Assembly: GCF_009494395.1 (NCBI RefSeq)
Contig: NZ_VZCB01000033.1
Location: 1 to 46,028 of the forward strand
DNA length: 46,028 nt
Direction of reading: 5' to 3'
Source of the DNA: Segatella copri
GTDB taxonomy: Bacteria; Bacteroidota; Bacteroidia; Bacteroidales; Bacteroidaceae
Below the pieces are notes generated by a model. The model was given only the letters and a program-made list of their open reading frames with translations. It was not told where the DNA came from and ran no database searches. The translations under genes and the position numbers were made by a program. Shown one piece after another: positions 17,083-28,385 of this stretch. The stretch's first letter is position 1. Each line of letters starts with the position of its first letter.

Positions 17083-17111
17083 AGGGCTAGCCCATTATCA
17101 GGACTAGCCCT
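17083..17111. terminator. Bidirectional terminator
   Basis: AGGGCTAG (17083-17090) pairs with CTAGCCCT (17104-17111); it has an A-run on the left and TCCGTTTT on the right. It separates the lipoprotein operon from the convergent Hsp20 gene. Confidence 0.8.
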
Positions 17112-17179
17112 CCGTTTTAATTATTTTCTAGGGTGCAATGAAATGTCATCCCGAAAGCTGCTTAGCACGTTATGAGTGA

Positions 17180-17620
17180 TTACTTTACCTCAATGTGCTT
17201 AACATCGTCTTTCTTCTCCTCCTTGGCTACCTTAGGAATCTCAATCTTCAAGACACCATCGCTGACCTCAGCAGAAATCTTCTCGTGATTGGCATCCTCT
17301 GGTAAAGCATAGCTCTGAGAGTAGCTGCTGTAAGAGAATTCACGACGCAGGTAATGCTCTTCCTTCTTTTCCTCCTTCTTCTCGTTCTTGTTCTCGATAG
17401 ATACATTCAGATAACCATCCTTATCAATGTTCATCTTGACCATATCCTTCTTCAAACCAGGTGCAGCAATCTCCATGGTGTAAGCTGTAGCATCCTCCTT
17501 GACGTTGACTGCAGGAGCAGTGGCGTTCATGTGTGGCATCAATTCGGTATCAAAGAAGTTATCATTAAACCAACTGTTCAACCAATTTGAAACACTGTTA
17601 TTTCTACGAGCTAACAACAT
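17180..17620 (-). CDS. Small heat-shock protein Hsp20 (alpha-crystallin family)
   Basis: A 146-residue ATP-independent chaperone that holds unfolding proteins. The alpha-crystallin domain covers residues about 37-135, with APAVNVKEDATAYTMEIAAP at its start, a Lys/Glu-rich loop (ENKNEKKEEKKEEHYLRREF) and the late strand DGVLKIEIPK containing the I-x-I-type anchoring motif. The N-terminal arm contains a WLNSWF segment typical of this family. GGAGG stands 9 bases before the ATG, an unusually strong ribosome site for this window, matching high expression under stress. It is a single gene with a long upstream region (17621-18038). Confidence 0.93.
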   Translation of the reverse strand: MLLARRNNSVSNWLNSWFNDNFFDTELMPHMNATAPAVNVKEDATAYTMEIAAPGLKKDMVKMNIDKDGYLNVSIENKNEKKEEKKEEHYLRREFSYSSYSQSYALPEDANHEKISAEVSDGVLKIEIPKVAKEEKKDDVKHIEVK

Positions 17621-18038
17621 AATGTAAAACCTCCAAATTATATTTTTCTCGTCCTCTCTTCGCCTTCCGGCTCTGTCGGGATTTCTAATTGTTTATTAAT
17701 TTATCCTTTTTCTTAATGAACGCTTCGGCTTTCGGGACTCAAGGATTTCGAGAAACCCTCAAATGTCATTGCTTAGGGTTCTTAACGTTCCTCTTGCCCT
17801 TTCGGCTTCCGCTTTCATCTTAGGTATTAGCAAGTTATGTGCCAGGTGAATTTTTATATCAGGAGTGAACGGTTTTTGCCAGAACTGGCAATAAATGCTG
17901 CAAAAGTGGCATGAAAGTATAATTAATTTAATCATTTCTGCCAAAATTTTCCGTTTCCCCTCCTCAGTCATTCCCGTCTGTTGCTTGAAGAACGAATGTA
18001 TGTTAAACTTTTAATGAGAATACTTTTTCAAGTGAACT
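17621..18038. other. Intergenic region upstream of Hsp20
   Basis: About 420 bases with no credible gene. It contains recurring TTCGGCTT-type short motifs (around 17664, 17727 and 17799) and a dyad TTGCCAG/CTGGCAA at 17876-17892. No perfect TAnnTTTGC box was found for the Hsp20 gene, so it may depend on another sigma factor or a regulator. Confidence 0.5.
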
Positions 18039-19322
18039 CTATCCTTTCAAGTCCTTATCTACCATGGCGCAGACACAGGAGTCTGACCATACATTCTCTG
18101 CCGTCTCTACCATGTCGATAATGGTATAGATTGGCAGGATGATACCCATGATGCCGATAGGAGCATTGATGCCGGACATCAGAGATAGGGTAAGGAAATA
18201 ACATCCCATCGGCACTCCTGCATTACCCACTGCTGAGATAACTGAAATGAAGAGCCAGAGAATCATCGTAGTCCAAGGTAAAGGCATTCCTCCATTCTGC
18301 ATCAGGAATAAGGAGGTTACGAGGATAAACGCAGCGCAGCCATTCATGTTGATGGTAGTACAGATAGGCAATACGAAGCGGGAAACCTGATTGGAAACTC
18401 CCAGTCTGTCTTCTGCTGTCTGCATCGTTACCGGCAACGTAGCAGCAGAACTCTTTGTAAACAGAGCCATTAATACTGCCGGCATCATCTTTCCCAATGT
18501 ACGCACAGGATTCAAGCCTCTTGCCAAGAGGAAGAGTGGGAGGATGACGAAGAATTGAATGACATTACCTCCCAGGATAACAGCTACGTACTTTCCTAGT
18601 GAAGCCATCACGATACCTGCAGAGAACTGGGCTGAGAGTTGTGCTGCAAAGGCAACGATACCCAGAGGCAGAGCCCAAATTAATCCATGAATCAGCATGA
18701 AAAGCAAATCCTGTAATCCAAACAATCCCTTCATCACGACTTCTTTCTTGTCGCTTGATGGCATTTTGGTTAAAGCAATACCTGCTGCTGCAGCCAAAAT
18801 CAGGATGGAGAGTACATTTCCTTCGGCAAACGGCTTGATGATGTTGTTGGGTATTACCCCAAGAATATGGTCATAATAGCTGGTTTCTCCCAGCTTTTGG
18901 GGAACATCTGCCATACCGCTCTGTACCAAGGTTGTAGGTAAATTGCCTGGAGAAACGATGTTGTAGAGCACCAGTCCCACTGCTGCAGCTGCTATCGTCG
19001 TGAGTAGGGTGTAGGTGATGGCGTGGCGGAATATCTTACCGGTATCTGCCTGGTTGCCCAAGGATGCCAGGGTTGTGATGACTGCCAAGGCTATGGTTGG
19101 TACTGCTAGAAGTTGGAATAAGCGGGTATAGACCGTGGCGATGAAATTCATCAGGCCATCCAGCCAGTTGATGCCGAACATACCTAAGACTGCGCCTACT
19201 ATCAAAGCGCCAATCCATAGTGCCAACTGCCGGGTTTGCTTATTTTTCACTCCTTTTTGCTTACTGCTGCCAGCATTGCTATCCGGCTGTCTATTTCCCA
19301 TATCATTTATTGTTTTTCCCAT
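18039..19322 (-). CDS. Dicarboxylate/amino acid:cation symporter (DAACS family)
   Basis: A 427-residue inner-membrane secondary transporter of the GltP/DctA/SstT family. Family signatures are visible: the serine-rich hairpin FTKSSAATLPVT, the NMNGCAAFI motif corresponding to NMDGT in TM7, and VGNAGVPMG corresponding to the AGVPGG motif of hairpin 2. It would import glutamate, aspartate, serine or a C4-dicarboxylate with Na+ or H+; the substrate cannot be chosen from sequence alone. The first 30 residues are a hydrophilic extension rich in N, Q and K; a later start is possible. It is the last gene of a minus-strand cluster with the HD hydrolase 39 bases upstream. Confidence 0.9.
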   Translation of the reverse strand: MGKTINDMGNRQPDSNAGSSKQKGVKNKQTRQLALWIGALIVGAVLGMFGINWLDGLMNFIATVYTRLFQLLAVPTIALAVITTLASLGNQADTGKIFRHAITYTLLTTIAAAAVGLVLYNIVSPGNLPTTLVQSGMADVPQKLGETSYYDHILGVIPNNIIKPFAEGNVLSILILAAAAGIALTKMPSSDKKEVVMKGLFGLQDLLFMLIHGLIWALPLGIVAFAAQLSAQFSAGIVMASLGKYVAVILGGNVIQFFVILPLFLLARGLNPVRTLGKMMPAVLMALFTKSSAATLPVTMQTAEDRLGVSNQVSRFVLPICTTINMNGCAAFILVTSLFLMQNGGMPLPWTTMILWLFISVISAVGNAGVPMGCYFLTLSLMSGINAPIGIMGIILPIYTIIDMVETAENVWSDSCVCAMVDKDLKG

Positions 19323-19361
19323 GATTTTAAATTATTATTTTTTTAGACAAAAGTATTCTCC

Positions 19362-19871
19362 TTATTCCAGCCCCCACATATCATTCAGCATACTGATCGC
19401 TGACTCCGAGCGGAATACATGGTCGCGGAAGGTGATGATGCCTTCGGGAGCAAGGTGGGCTTCGAAGGAATTCACCAGGAAATCTGCTTCGAGCAGAATG
19501 CGATGGTCGAGGCTGGTAACATCTTGATAAGTATGATGATGGGCAATGAGCCAGCAGATTCTTTCTGTCTGCGCGGCTGTGAATCCATCAACTTCTGACA
19601 GTACTTTTCTTGCCTCATCAGGACCCAGTTCTTCCTGGTGCTTGCCATCGCAGTTGCCGTATCTAGCTTCTGAAACGTGAATGCCTACATCGTGAAGAAT
19701 GGCTGCAGCTTCGAGCACGAAGAGGTCTTCCTCGTTCATTCCCTCTGCTATCGCTATCATACGGGCAAAGTCGTGCACCTTTACGAAATGCTGGATGCGT
19801 GGCGCATCGCCGCCATCATACTTAATCATCGCTCTCATCAGTTGGGCGAGTGTCAATTCCTTGTTTGTCAT
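19362..19871 (-). CDS. HD-domain phosphohydrolase
   Basis: A 169-residue metal-dependent phosphohydrolase of the HD superfamily. Metal ligands are seen as His33 in FVKVHDFARMIA, the His60-Asp61 pair in AAILHDVGIHV, the HHH cluster near 110 and a later Asp in LLEADFLVNSF. This fits the small YfbR/YedJ-like HD hydrolases acting on nucleotides or related phosphates; the actual substrate is unknown. It lies between a TSUP permease and a DAACS symporter in the same direction and is probably in their operon. Confidence 0.85.
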   Translation of the reverse strand: MTNKELTLAQLMRAMIKYDGGDAPRIQHFVKVHDFARMIAIAEGMNEEDLFVLEAAAILHDVGIHVSEARYGNCDGKHQEELGPDEARKVLSEVDGFTAAQTERICWLIAHHHTYQDVTSLDHRILLEADFLVNSFEAHLAPEGIITFRDHVFRSESAISMLNDMWGLE

Positions 19872-19934
19872 AATCTTATGTTTTTTATCAATGTTTTTAT
19901 GTCTATTGGATGGAATGGCTTGTTTTACAGTGGA

Positions 19935-20663
19935 TTACGCCCCTAGAAGGAAGGTTAATCCGCTGATTCCGATATAGGCATAGATGATGTATTTGAGCAG
20001 GGAGCCGCTGAGGTGCCTAAACACCCAGGAGCCTATCAGGTTGCCAATGAAGACTCCGGCTATTCCATACACATAACCTATGGAGACCGTGGTGGTGAAG
20101 AAACCGTTATAGGCTCTTGCCAGTGTCATTATCAGATTGCCTGCCAGGAAATAGGTCTGTGTCATCGCCAGATAGCGATCCTTGTCGGGTTCTGAACTGA
20201 CGAAATAGAGTACGGCTGGTGGTCCCTGCATACCGAAGAATCCTCCCATCAGTCCGCTCAATGTTCCTGCCGTAACCTGCACGGGCAGCGTAGTCTTCAC
20301 CTTGATGCGCTTGCTGAAGAAGGCGAAGTAGATGCTCACGATGATCAGCGTAATACCGAGCAATATGTTCAGTATGTGATATTCCATCCGCTTGAGCACA
20401 AAGATGGCTCCGATGGAGATGATGATGAAGGTGAACAGAATGGGCAGCAGTCGCCTCCAGGTGATGTACTTGTATTTCTGAATGACGATGATCAGGGAGG
20501 TTGTCATCGCCAGGATGCCTGAGAGGGTTGTTGCCTCACCATAAGAGGGCATGATGGAGGGGAGCATCGTCATGATGAAGATGCCAAAACCGAAGCCAGT
20601 GGTGCGTTGCACAAAACTGGCTCCGATGCTCAACAGAAAAAGTTCGATGACAATATTGTCCAT
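19935..20663 (-). CDS. TauE/SafE-family (TSUP) membrane permease
   Basis: A 242-residue protein of about eight transmembrane helices. It has the internal repeat of the TSUP family: an N-terminal FVQRTTGFGFGIF stretch and the second-half GTLSGLMGGFFGMQGPPAVL. Members export or import sulfite, sulfoacetate or related organosulfur anions. It begins 12 bases after the peroxiredoxin stop codon, so the two are translated from one message; a redox or sulfur link is possible but not proven. Confidence 0.85.
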   Translation of the reverse strand: MDNIVIELFLLSIGASFVQRTTGFGFGIFIMTMLPSIMPSYGEATTLSGILAMTTSLIIVIQKYKYITWRRLLPILFTFIIISIGAIFVLKRMEYHILNILLGITLIIVSIYFAFFSKRIKVKTTLPVQVTAGTLSGLMGGFFGMQGPPAVLYFVSSEPDKDRYLAMTQTYFLAGNLIMTLARAYNGFFTTTVSIGYVYGIAGVFIGNLIGSWVFRHLSGSLLKYIIYAYIGISGLTFLLGA

Positions 20664-20675
20664 TCTGTTGTAGGC

Positions 20676-21137
20676 TTATTGATGGATGTAATCCAGAATC
20701 TGCTCTGCATGAATCTTGGTCTTGATCTCCTTTGGAGTGAAAATCTTCTCAATGATGCCTTCTTCGTTGACGAGATAAGTGGTGCGGAGGATGCCGATGG
20801 TCTTTCTGCCGCAGGTTACCTTCTCGCCCCAGCAACCGAGTTCCTGCAAAAGGGTGGTCTCTGTATCGGCAATAAGAGGGAACTGCAGACCCTTGGTTTC
20901 TGCAAACTTCTTCTGCAGTGCCTGCTTGTCCTTGCTCACGCCGATGATCTCGTAACCGGCTGCTGCCAGCTCCTCCTTATGAGCCTGCAGCGAGCAGGCC
21001 TCGGCAGTGCATCCGCTGGTGTTAGCCTTCGGATAACTGTAGAGTACTATCTTGCGACCACGATAGTCGCTTGCCTTGATCTCACGTCCGTCCTGGTCAA
21101 TGCCAAGAATCTCTGGTATTCTATCTCCTACATTCAT
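20676..21137 (-). CDS. bcp: Thioredoxin-dependent thiol peroxidase (BCP-type peroxiredoxin)
   Basis: A 153-residue atypical 2-Cys peroxiredoxin that reduces hydrogen peroxide and organic peroxides using thioredoxin. The peroxidatic Cys43 and resolving Cys48 are in NTSGCTAEAC, the C-x4-C arrangement typical of BCP. The surrounding thioredoxin fold is complete (YSYPKANTSGC, GVSKDKQALQKKF, FPLIADTE, RTTYLVNEEG). Its promoter has a perfect -7 box at 21187-21195, giving a leader of about 45 bases. It is first in a cluster with the TSUP permease, HD hydrolase and DAACS symporter. Confidence 0.95.
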   Translation of the reverse strand: MNVGDRIPEILGIDQDGREIKASDYRGRKIVLYSYPKANTSGCTAEACSLQAHKEELAAAGYEIIGVSKDKQALQKKFAETKGLQFPLIADTETTLLQELGCWGEKVTCGRKTIGILRTTYLVNEEGIIEKIFTPKEIKTKIHAEQILDYIHQ

Positions 21138-21186
21138 AATTTTATATTCTATATTTATTATTTATTTATATATGTCTTGTTGAAAT

Positions 21187-21195
21187 GCAAAGATA
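21187..21195 (-). promoter_or_regulatory. -7 box of the bcp cluster
   Basis: Minus strand TATCTTTGC, a perfect match to TAnnTTTGC, 50 bases before the bcp start codon. Confidence 0.7.
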
Positions 21196-21282
21196 ATAAA
21201 AATAATGCGAACCGATGTGATTCTTATGATTTTTAACACTATTGATGACTGAACTAACGGTTATCGGTCGAAAGGAAAACGT

Positions 21283-21323
21283 AAAAGGCAAAAGCAATCA
21301 GGGTTTGAATGCTTTTGCCTTTT
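21283..21323 (-). terminator. Terminator after the DEAD-box helicase gene
   Basis: A perfect 14-bp stem: AAAAGGCAAAAGCA (21283-21296) with TGCTTTTGCCTTTT (21310-21323), 13-base loop. On the minus strand it follows the helicase stop codon and is itself followed by TACGTTTTCC. Confidence 0.85.
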
Positions 21324-21337
21324 TGCGACTTGTTATA

Positions 21338-23191
<1,854 letters not shown>

Positions 23192-23215
23192 TTTCTTTCT
23201 TTTTTTCAATGTTTA

Positions 23216-24499
23216 TTACCTCGGTGCCTTGCGGTAGCAGAAGTATGCTACGAAGGCGTAAATGATGTTAGGCAACCATGCCGCCAGCATTGGCGGGAAG
23301 TTTGCCTGGATGGCGAAGGTGGCGCAGACGGTCTGCAGCATGATATAGCCGAAACTCAAAGCCAGACCCAGTCCCAGAGCCTTACCCATGCCGCCCTTGC
23401 GCTTGCGTGAGGAGAGCGATACGCCGATGATGGTGAGGATGAATGAGGCGAAGGAGGAGGCGATGCGCTTATGATACTCCACCTTGTACTGTACCACATT
23501 GCCCGAACCGCGGTTGATCTGCTTGGAGATGTAATCCTTCAGCTCCGGACTGGTAAAGGTTTCCTGCTGTCCCTTGGAGTAGACCAGGTCGGTTGGCTCC
23601 ATGGTGATGAGCGTATCTTTATTCATTCCGCTTGTAATCTTCTCTTTCATGCCATGCAGTCGGCGTACCTTCCAGTTGGTTAGTTTCCAGTGGTATTTGG
23701 AGTCGCTGATGGTATCATACTGTATTTCTGATGCTGTCAGGTGGCTCACCAGTTTCTTTTCCTGGAACTTGTCTAGACAGAATCCGTAGCCCCTCTTCGA
23801 GTTGTTGTCGTAATGCTGGATGTAGGCTATCACGCCTCGGTCCACCTGCAGCTGCACGTTTTCGGCAGAGGTATTCTTCTTCTTGTTCTTGTACATCGTC
23901 TCAAAGTTCTGTCGGATGACCGTGCCGTGCGGAATCACATAGGCAGAGAGCGTGTAGGAGAGTGCCGAGAGGAATATGCAGGTAATCATGTACGGGCGAA
24001 GCAGGCGCTTGAACGATACTCCCGATGCCAGCATGGCGATGATCTCTGAATTGCCTGCCAGCTTGGAGGTGAACATGATGACCGCTACGAACACGAACAG
24101 CGCACTGAAGAGGTTGGCGAAGTATGGCACGAAGTTGGCATAGTAATCGAAGATGATAGCTCGTGCCGGTGCATGATACTCGGTAAACTTCGACAGGTTG
24201 TCGTTGAAGTCGAACACGATGGCAATGGTGATGATGAGCGCTATCGAGAAGAAGTAGTAGCCTACGAACTTCTTGATGATATACCAGTCCAATCGTTTGA
24301 TGTATCTCAGTGGGTTGAGATACTTGAGCACCTTGAGGAATCGCAGTTTATGCCCAATCCATCGCATGACCTTTCCCATCCAGCTCAGTTTCCTGCCCAG
24401 CCATCTGAGGGCAGCGGTGAGCCATCCGAATCTTCGAGCCATGGTTCTGCCGAACTTTAATCTTCTGCGATGTTTTCTGATGTATTTAAAATCTTTCAT
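23216..24499 (-). CDS. LptF/LptG-family permease (YjgP/YjgQ)
   Basis: A 427-residue inner-membrane protein of the lipopolysaccharide export ABC machine. After a very basic N-terminal extension (about 45 residues rich in R and K) come the typical LDWYIIKKFVGYYFFSIALI helix, TM segments with FANLFSALFVFVAVIMFTSK, the NSEIIAMLASGVSFKRLLRP coupling region, a periplasmic jellyroll domain (about 170-320), and C-terminal helices. With LptB it lifts LPS from the inner membrane into the Lpt bridge. Whether it is F or G cannot be told. It sits between tgt (76 bases) and the helicase gene (24 bases), as in other Bacteroidales. Confidence 0.9.
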   Translation of the reverse strand: MKDFKYIRKHRRRLKFGRTMARRFGWLTAALRWLGRKLSWMGKVMRWIGHKLRFLKVLKYLNPLRYIKRLDWYIIKKFVGYYFFSIALIITIAIVFDFNDNLSKFTEYHAPARAIIFDYYANFVPYFANLFSALFVFVAVIMFTSKLAGNSEIIAMLASGVSFKRLLRPYMITCIFLSALSYTLSAYVIPHGTVIRQNFETMYKNKKKNTSAENVQLQVDRGVIAYIQHYDNNSKRGYGFCLDKFQEKKLVSHLTASEIQYDTISDSKYHWKLTNWKVRRLHGMKEKITSGMNKDTLITMEPTDLVYSKGQQETFTSPELKDYISKQINRGSGNVVQYKVEYHKRIASSFASFILTIIGVSLSSRKRKGGMGKALGLGLALSFGYIMLQTVCATFAIQANFPPMLAAWLPNIIYAFVAYFCYRKAPR

Positions 24500-24575
24500 A
24501 AATCAGTATTTTCCGGGAGCAGGAGCCGTCGGGGGCTTCATGCTCCTGAGACTTCTTGCTCCTAACTTCAGTAAT

Positions 24576-25703
24576 TTAAATTCTTCTGCCGAGCTGGTCG
24601 ATGACAGATCGCTTCCACTGTACGAAGTCGCCCTGCTCTATATGCTGGCGTGCATCGGTAACGAGTCGCAGATAGAACGAGAGGTTGTGGATGCTGGCTA
24701 TTTGCATCGCCAGGAGTTCCTGTGCCTTGAAGAGGTGGTGCAGGTATGCCTTGCTGGTAATCTGGTCGATTTCGCATCCGTCCGGATCCACTGGGCTGAA
24801 GTCCATCTCCCATTTCTTGTTGCGCATGTTCATGGTGCCGTTGTAGGTGAAGAGCATCGCGTTTCTTCCGTTGCGGGTTGGCATCACGCAGTCGAACATG
24901 TCTACGCCTCGCTCGATGGCTTCCAGGATGTTCTGAGGGGTACCCACGCCCATCAGGTAACGTGGCTTGTCCTTTGGCAGGATTTCGTTCACCACTTCTA
25001 TCATCTCATACATCACCTCGGTAGGCTCGCCTACAGCCAGACCTCCGATGGCGTTGCCGTCTGCTCCCTTGTCTGCGATAAACTTGGCTGCCTCGCGGCG
25101 GAGTTCCGGGAAGGTGCAGCCCTGTACGATAGGGAAGAGGCTCTGCTGGTAGCCGTAGAGTGGTTCGGTCTCGTTGAAGCGCTTCAGGCAGCGGTCCAGC
25201 CAGCGCTGGGTCAGTTCAAGACTCTTCTTGGCATACTGGAAGTCGCTCTGTCCCGGAGGGCATTCGTCGAAAGCCATCATGATGTCGGCACCGATGATGC
25301 GCTCCGTATCCATCACGTTTTCCGGTGTGAAGAAGTGCTTGCTTCCGTCGATGTGTGAGCGGAATTCGCAACCTTCCTCCTTCAGCTTGCGGATGCCCGT
25401 GAGCGAGAATACCTGGAAGCCGCCGCTGTCGGTGAGGATAGGGCGGTCCCAGCCGTTAAACTTGTGCAGTCCGCCTGCAGCCTTGATTACTTCAAGTCCC
25501 GGACGCAGATAGAGGTGATAGGTATTGCCCAGGATGATCTGAGCCTTCACCTGCTTTTTGAGTTCCTCGAAGTGTACACCTTTCACGCTGCCCACCGTTC
25601 CTACTGGCATGAAGATAGGAGTCTTGATCTGTCCGTGGTCGGTGGTGATGATGCCGGTGCGTGCATCGCTAGCCTTATCTGTTACTTGTAATTCAAATTT
25701 CAT
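24576..25703 (-). CDS. tgt: tRNA-guanine transglycosylase
   Basis: A 375-residue enzyme that replaces G34 with preQ1 in tRNAs carrying GUN anticodons, a step of queuosine synthesis. The substrate-binding TDSGGFQVFS is at residues 91-100, and the catalytic aspartate lies in DMFDCVMPTRNGRNAM. Unlike the classic enzyme with a CxCxxC...H zinc site, the C-terminal region reads GCEIDQITSKAYLHHLF, keeping a single Cys; this seems to be usual for Bacteroidetes members, so zinc is probably absent. It starts 2 bases after the lon stop codon, so translation is coupled. Confidence 0.95.
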   Translation of the reverse strand: MKFELQVTDKASDARTGIITTDHGQIKTPIFMPVGTVGSVKGVHFEELKKQVKAQIILGNTYHLYLRPGLEVIKAAGGLHKFNGWDRPILTDSGGFQVFSLTGIRKLKEEGCEFRSHIDGSKHFFTPENVMDTERIIGADIMMAFDECPPGQSDFQYAKKSLELTQRWLDRCLKRFNETEPLYGYQQSLFPIVQGCTFPELRREAAKFIADKGADGNAIGGLAVGEPTEVMYEMIEVVNEILPKDKPRYLMGVGTPQNILEAIERGVDMFDCVMPTRNGRNAMLFTYNGTMNMRNKKWEMDFSPVDPDGCEIDQITSKAYLHHLFKAQELLAMQIASIHNLSFYLRLVTDARQHIEQGDFVQWKRSVIDQLGRRI

Positions 25704-25705
25704 TT

Positions 25706-28165
25706 TTAATTCTTTTTGTCATTTTCTGGAATGGTGAAGTCGATAGGGTGCTTTACCTTTTCATCGGTGAGGGCAAATTCCCATACGTCGGCCACGTCTT
25801 CTACATAGTGGAAGGATACGCCCTTGAGATATTTTGCCGGAATCTCTTCGATGTCTTTGCGGTTGTCCTTGCAGATTACGATGTCGGTGATGCCGGCGCG
25901 CTTGGCTGCAAGTATCTTCTCCTTGATGCCGCCTACTGGCAGAACCTTTCCGCGCAGGGTGATTTCGCCCGTCATGGCTGTGTTCTTGCGAACCTTGCGC
26001 TGGGTGATGGCCGAGGCGATGCTGGTGGCGATGGTAATACCTGCCGATGGACCGTCTTTCGGAGTGGCTCCTTCCGGTACGTGGATGTGGAGATTCCAGT
26101 TCTCGAAGATGCGGTAGTCTACACCCAGCAGGTCGATGTGCGACTTGATGTATTCCAGGGCGATGACTGCCGACTCCTTCATCACGTCGCCCAGATTGCC
26201 GGTAAGGGTCAGCTTGCCTGCCTTGCCACGGCTCAATGAGGTCTCGATGAAGAGAATCTCGCCGCCCACAGAGGTCCACGCCAGTCCGGTTACCACTCCG
26301 GCATAGTCGTTGCCCTGATAGATGTCGCGGTTGAATGGCGGATTGCCCAGGAGTTCCTTCACCTCGTCCATGCCGATGGTAGAATGCTCCAGCTTGCCGT
26401 CACATGCCATCTTGTATGCCACCTTTCTCAGGCACTTGTTGATCTGCTTCTTCAGCTGTCTTACTCCGCTTTCGCGTGTATAGTGCTCGATGATGCATTC
26501 CAGGGCAGCCTTGTTGAAGCTGATTTTCTCCTCCTGCTTGTCAAGACCGTTGTTCTCCAGTTCCGTAGGTACCAGGTGGCGCTTGGCTATTTCTATCTTT
26601 TCCTCGGTAATGTATCCGCCCACTTCTATCAGCTCCATACGGTCGAGCAATGGGCGTGGGATGCTTCCCAGGTCATTGGCTGTTGCGATGAAGAGAACCT
26701 TTGAGAGGTCGTAGTCGGCATCCAGATAGTTGTCGTGGAAGGCGTTGTTCTGTTCCGGGTCCAGCACTTCGAGCAGAGCCGATGCCGGGTCGCCCTGGAA
26801 GTTGTTCTTGCCCACCTTGTCTATCTCGTCGAGGATGAAGACAGGGTTGCTGCTGCCGGCCTTCTGGATGTTCTTGATGATGCGTCCTGGCATGGCTCCG
26901 ATATAGGTGCGGCGATGACCGCGTATTTCTGCCTCGTCGTGCAGTCCGCCTAATGACATGCGCACGTATTTGCGCTTCATGGCGTCGGCGATGCTCTTGC
27001 CGAGACTGGTCTTTCCTACTCCCGGAGGACCGTAGAGGCAGAGTATCGGACTCTTCTGTCCGCCGTTCAGTGCTCTTACAGCCAGGTATTCCAGGATGCG
27101 CTCCTTCACCTTTTCCATGCCGTAGTGGTCACGGTTCAGTATTCTCTTGGCGCGCGACAGACTCAGGTCGTCCTCGGTATATTCATTCCAAGGCAGGTCT
27201 ACCATGGTCTGCAGGAAGCTTATCTGTATGGAGTAGTCGGGACTTTGCGGATGGATGGTGTCCAGCTTGGCAAGTTCCTTCTTGAATATCTTCTGAGTGG
27301 TCTCGTTCCATTTCTTTCCTTTGGCTTTCTCTATGATTTCCTTTCTCTCTGGTCTTCCGTCTCCATCTCCCAGTTCCTTTCTGATGTTTCTTATCTGCTG
27401 TTTCAGGAAGTATTCCTTCTGTTCCTCGTCCAGGTCATAGCGGGTCTTCATGCTGATTTCGTTCTGCAGGTGGAGCAGTTTCGATTCCTTGTGCAAAGCC
27501 CTGAGGGCTTCCAGCAGACGGTCGTTCAGTGTGTCCTGTTCCAGCATCTTCATCTTGTCTTCGATGCTGAAAGGGATAGCGCTGCAGATGAAGTTTCCCT
27601 GGATGGTGCTATGCGACATCTCGTTGATGGCATAAACCAGGTCGGTAGGGATATTATCGTTGGCGTTGATATAGCTGATGGTTTCCTTCAGGAGCGTCTG
27701 GTGGATGGTTGGGAAATCGGTATCGTTTTCCGCTGGCCATATTTCCGGCAGACTGGTTACGCTGGCGCTATAGTATGGAGTGGTTTTCTCGATTTTCTCC
27801 AGGTGACATCTGCCCAGGCACTGGATGATGATGGTCTGGTTGCCCGAACCGTCAGGCATGTTGATTACCTTTACGAGTTTGGCGAAGACACCTGTATCAT
27901 ACAGGTCGGCTTCCTTTGGATGGTCTTCATCCTTGTTCTTCTGGCAGAAGACGCAGAAGATGGTATTTGGCTTGTTAGCCAGTTTTTCTGCCAGATTCTT
28001 GCTGGCAGCTCTCCCCACGACGATAGGGATGAGCACAGTAGGAAAGGCAACGAGCTCTCTGGTGCAGAGCATCGGATAGATTCCTGCCGGATTTTCTGTG
28101 AGCAATGAGCTTGGATCGCCCTCGAAATCGGCAAACATTTGTATCTGAGTTTCGTTTCTTTTCAT
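25706..28165 (-). CDS. lon: ATP-dependent Lon protease
   Basis: An 819-residue LonA protease. It has an N-terminal substrate-binding domain ([20 protein letters not shown]), coiled helices, the AAA+ module with Walker [13 protein letters not shown] and Walker B FILDEIDK, and the C-terminal protease domain with catalytic Ser in [13 protein letters not shown] and Lys in [14 protein letters not shown]. It degrades misfolded and regulatory proteins. The open frame begins at 28198, but that ATG overlaps the -7 box (28195-28203); the ATG at 28165 (MKRNETQ) gives a leader of normal length. It heads the lon-tgt-LptF/G-helicase cluster. Confidence 0.96.
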   Translation of the reverse strand: MKRNETQIQMFADFEGDPSSLLTENPAGIYPMLCTRELVAFPTVLIPIVVGRAASKNLAEKLANKPNTIFCVFCQKNKDEDHPKEADLYDTGVFAKLVKVINMPDGSGNQTIIIQCLGRCHLEKIEKTTPYYSASVTSLPEIWPAENDTDFPTIHQTLLKETISYINANDNIPTDLVYAINEMSHSTIQGNFICSAIPFSIEDKMKMLEQDTLNDRLLEALRALHKESKLLHLQNEISMKTRYDLDEEQKEYFLKQQIRNIRKELGDGDGRPERKEIIEKAKGKKWNETTQKIFKKELAKLDTIHPQSPDYSIQISFLQTMVDLPWNEYTEDDLSLSRAKRILNRDHYGMEKVKERILEYLAVRALNGGQKSPILCLYGPPGVGKTSLGKSIADAMKRKYVRMSLGGLHDEAEIRGHRRTYIGAMPGRIIKNIQKAGSSNPVFILDEIDKVGKNNFQGDPASALLEVLDPEQNNAFHDNYLDADYDLSKVLFIATANDLGSIPRPLLDRMELIEVGGYITEEKIEIAKRHLVPTELENNGLDKQEEKISFNKAALECIIEHYTRESGVRQLKKQINKCLRKVAYKMACDGKLEHSTIGMDEVKELLGNPPFNRDIYQGNDYAGVVTGLAWTSVGGEILFIETSLSRGKAGKLTLTGNLGDVMKESAVIALEYIKSHIDLLGVDYRIFENWNLHIHVPEGATPKDGPSAGITIATSIASAITQRKVRKNTAMTGEITLRGKVLPVGGIKEKILAAKRAGITDIVICKDNRKDIEEIPAKYLKGVSFHYVEDVADVWEFALTDEKVKHPIDFTIPENDKKN

Positions 28166-28194
28166 TTCTTTTATCGAATTCTTATTTTTAAGGT

Positions 28195-28203
28195 GCAAAG
28201 TTA
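28195..28203 (-). promoter_or_regulatory. -7 box of lon
   Basis: Minus strand TAACTTTGC, perfect TAnnTTTGC, 29 bases before the chosen lon start. No heat-shock-type element was recognised beside it. Confidence 0.65.
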
Positions 28204-28385
28204 CTCATTTTTTTGCGAATTCGTGTAGAAGTATAGATTATTTAATAAATAAAAGCCGATTTATCTCCGTTATGAGTGGCAAAAGACAGTCTTTTTCCCG
28301 ATATTTTACAATATATGGCTCTGTTGCACGTTATTATCTCTGAAATGGATAGTTTTGGAAAATAAAAAATAACGAGAGAAGATTT

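Noticed and set aside
17883..17899. TGGCA...GCTGCA resembling a sigma-54 promoter
   Set aside because: The GG to GC distance is one base too long and it points away from Hsp20; the TGGCA half belongs to a simple dyad.
17759..17971. 70-codon minus-strand open frame upstream of Hsp20
   Set aside because: No ribosome site or promoter box and an unconvincing product; treated as intergenic.
24273..25358. 361-codon plus-strand open frame opposite tgt and the permease gene
   Set aside because: It lies wholly antisense to well-supported genes, its product resembles no protein, and such long shadows are common in this codon usage.
27125..28108. 327-codon plus-strand open frame opposite lon
   Set aside because: Antisense to a clear Lon gene, low-complexity hydrophobic/aromatic product, no promoter box or ribosome site.
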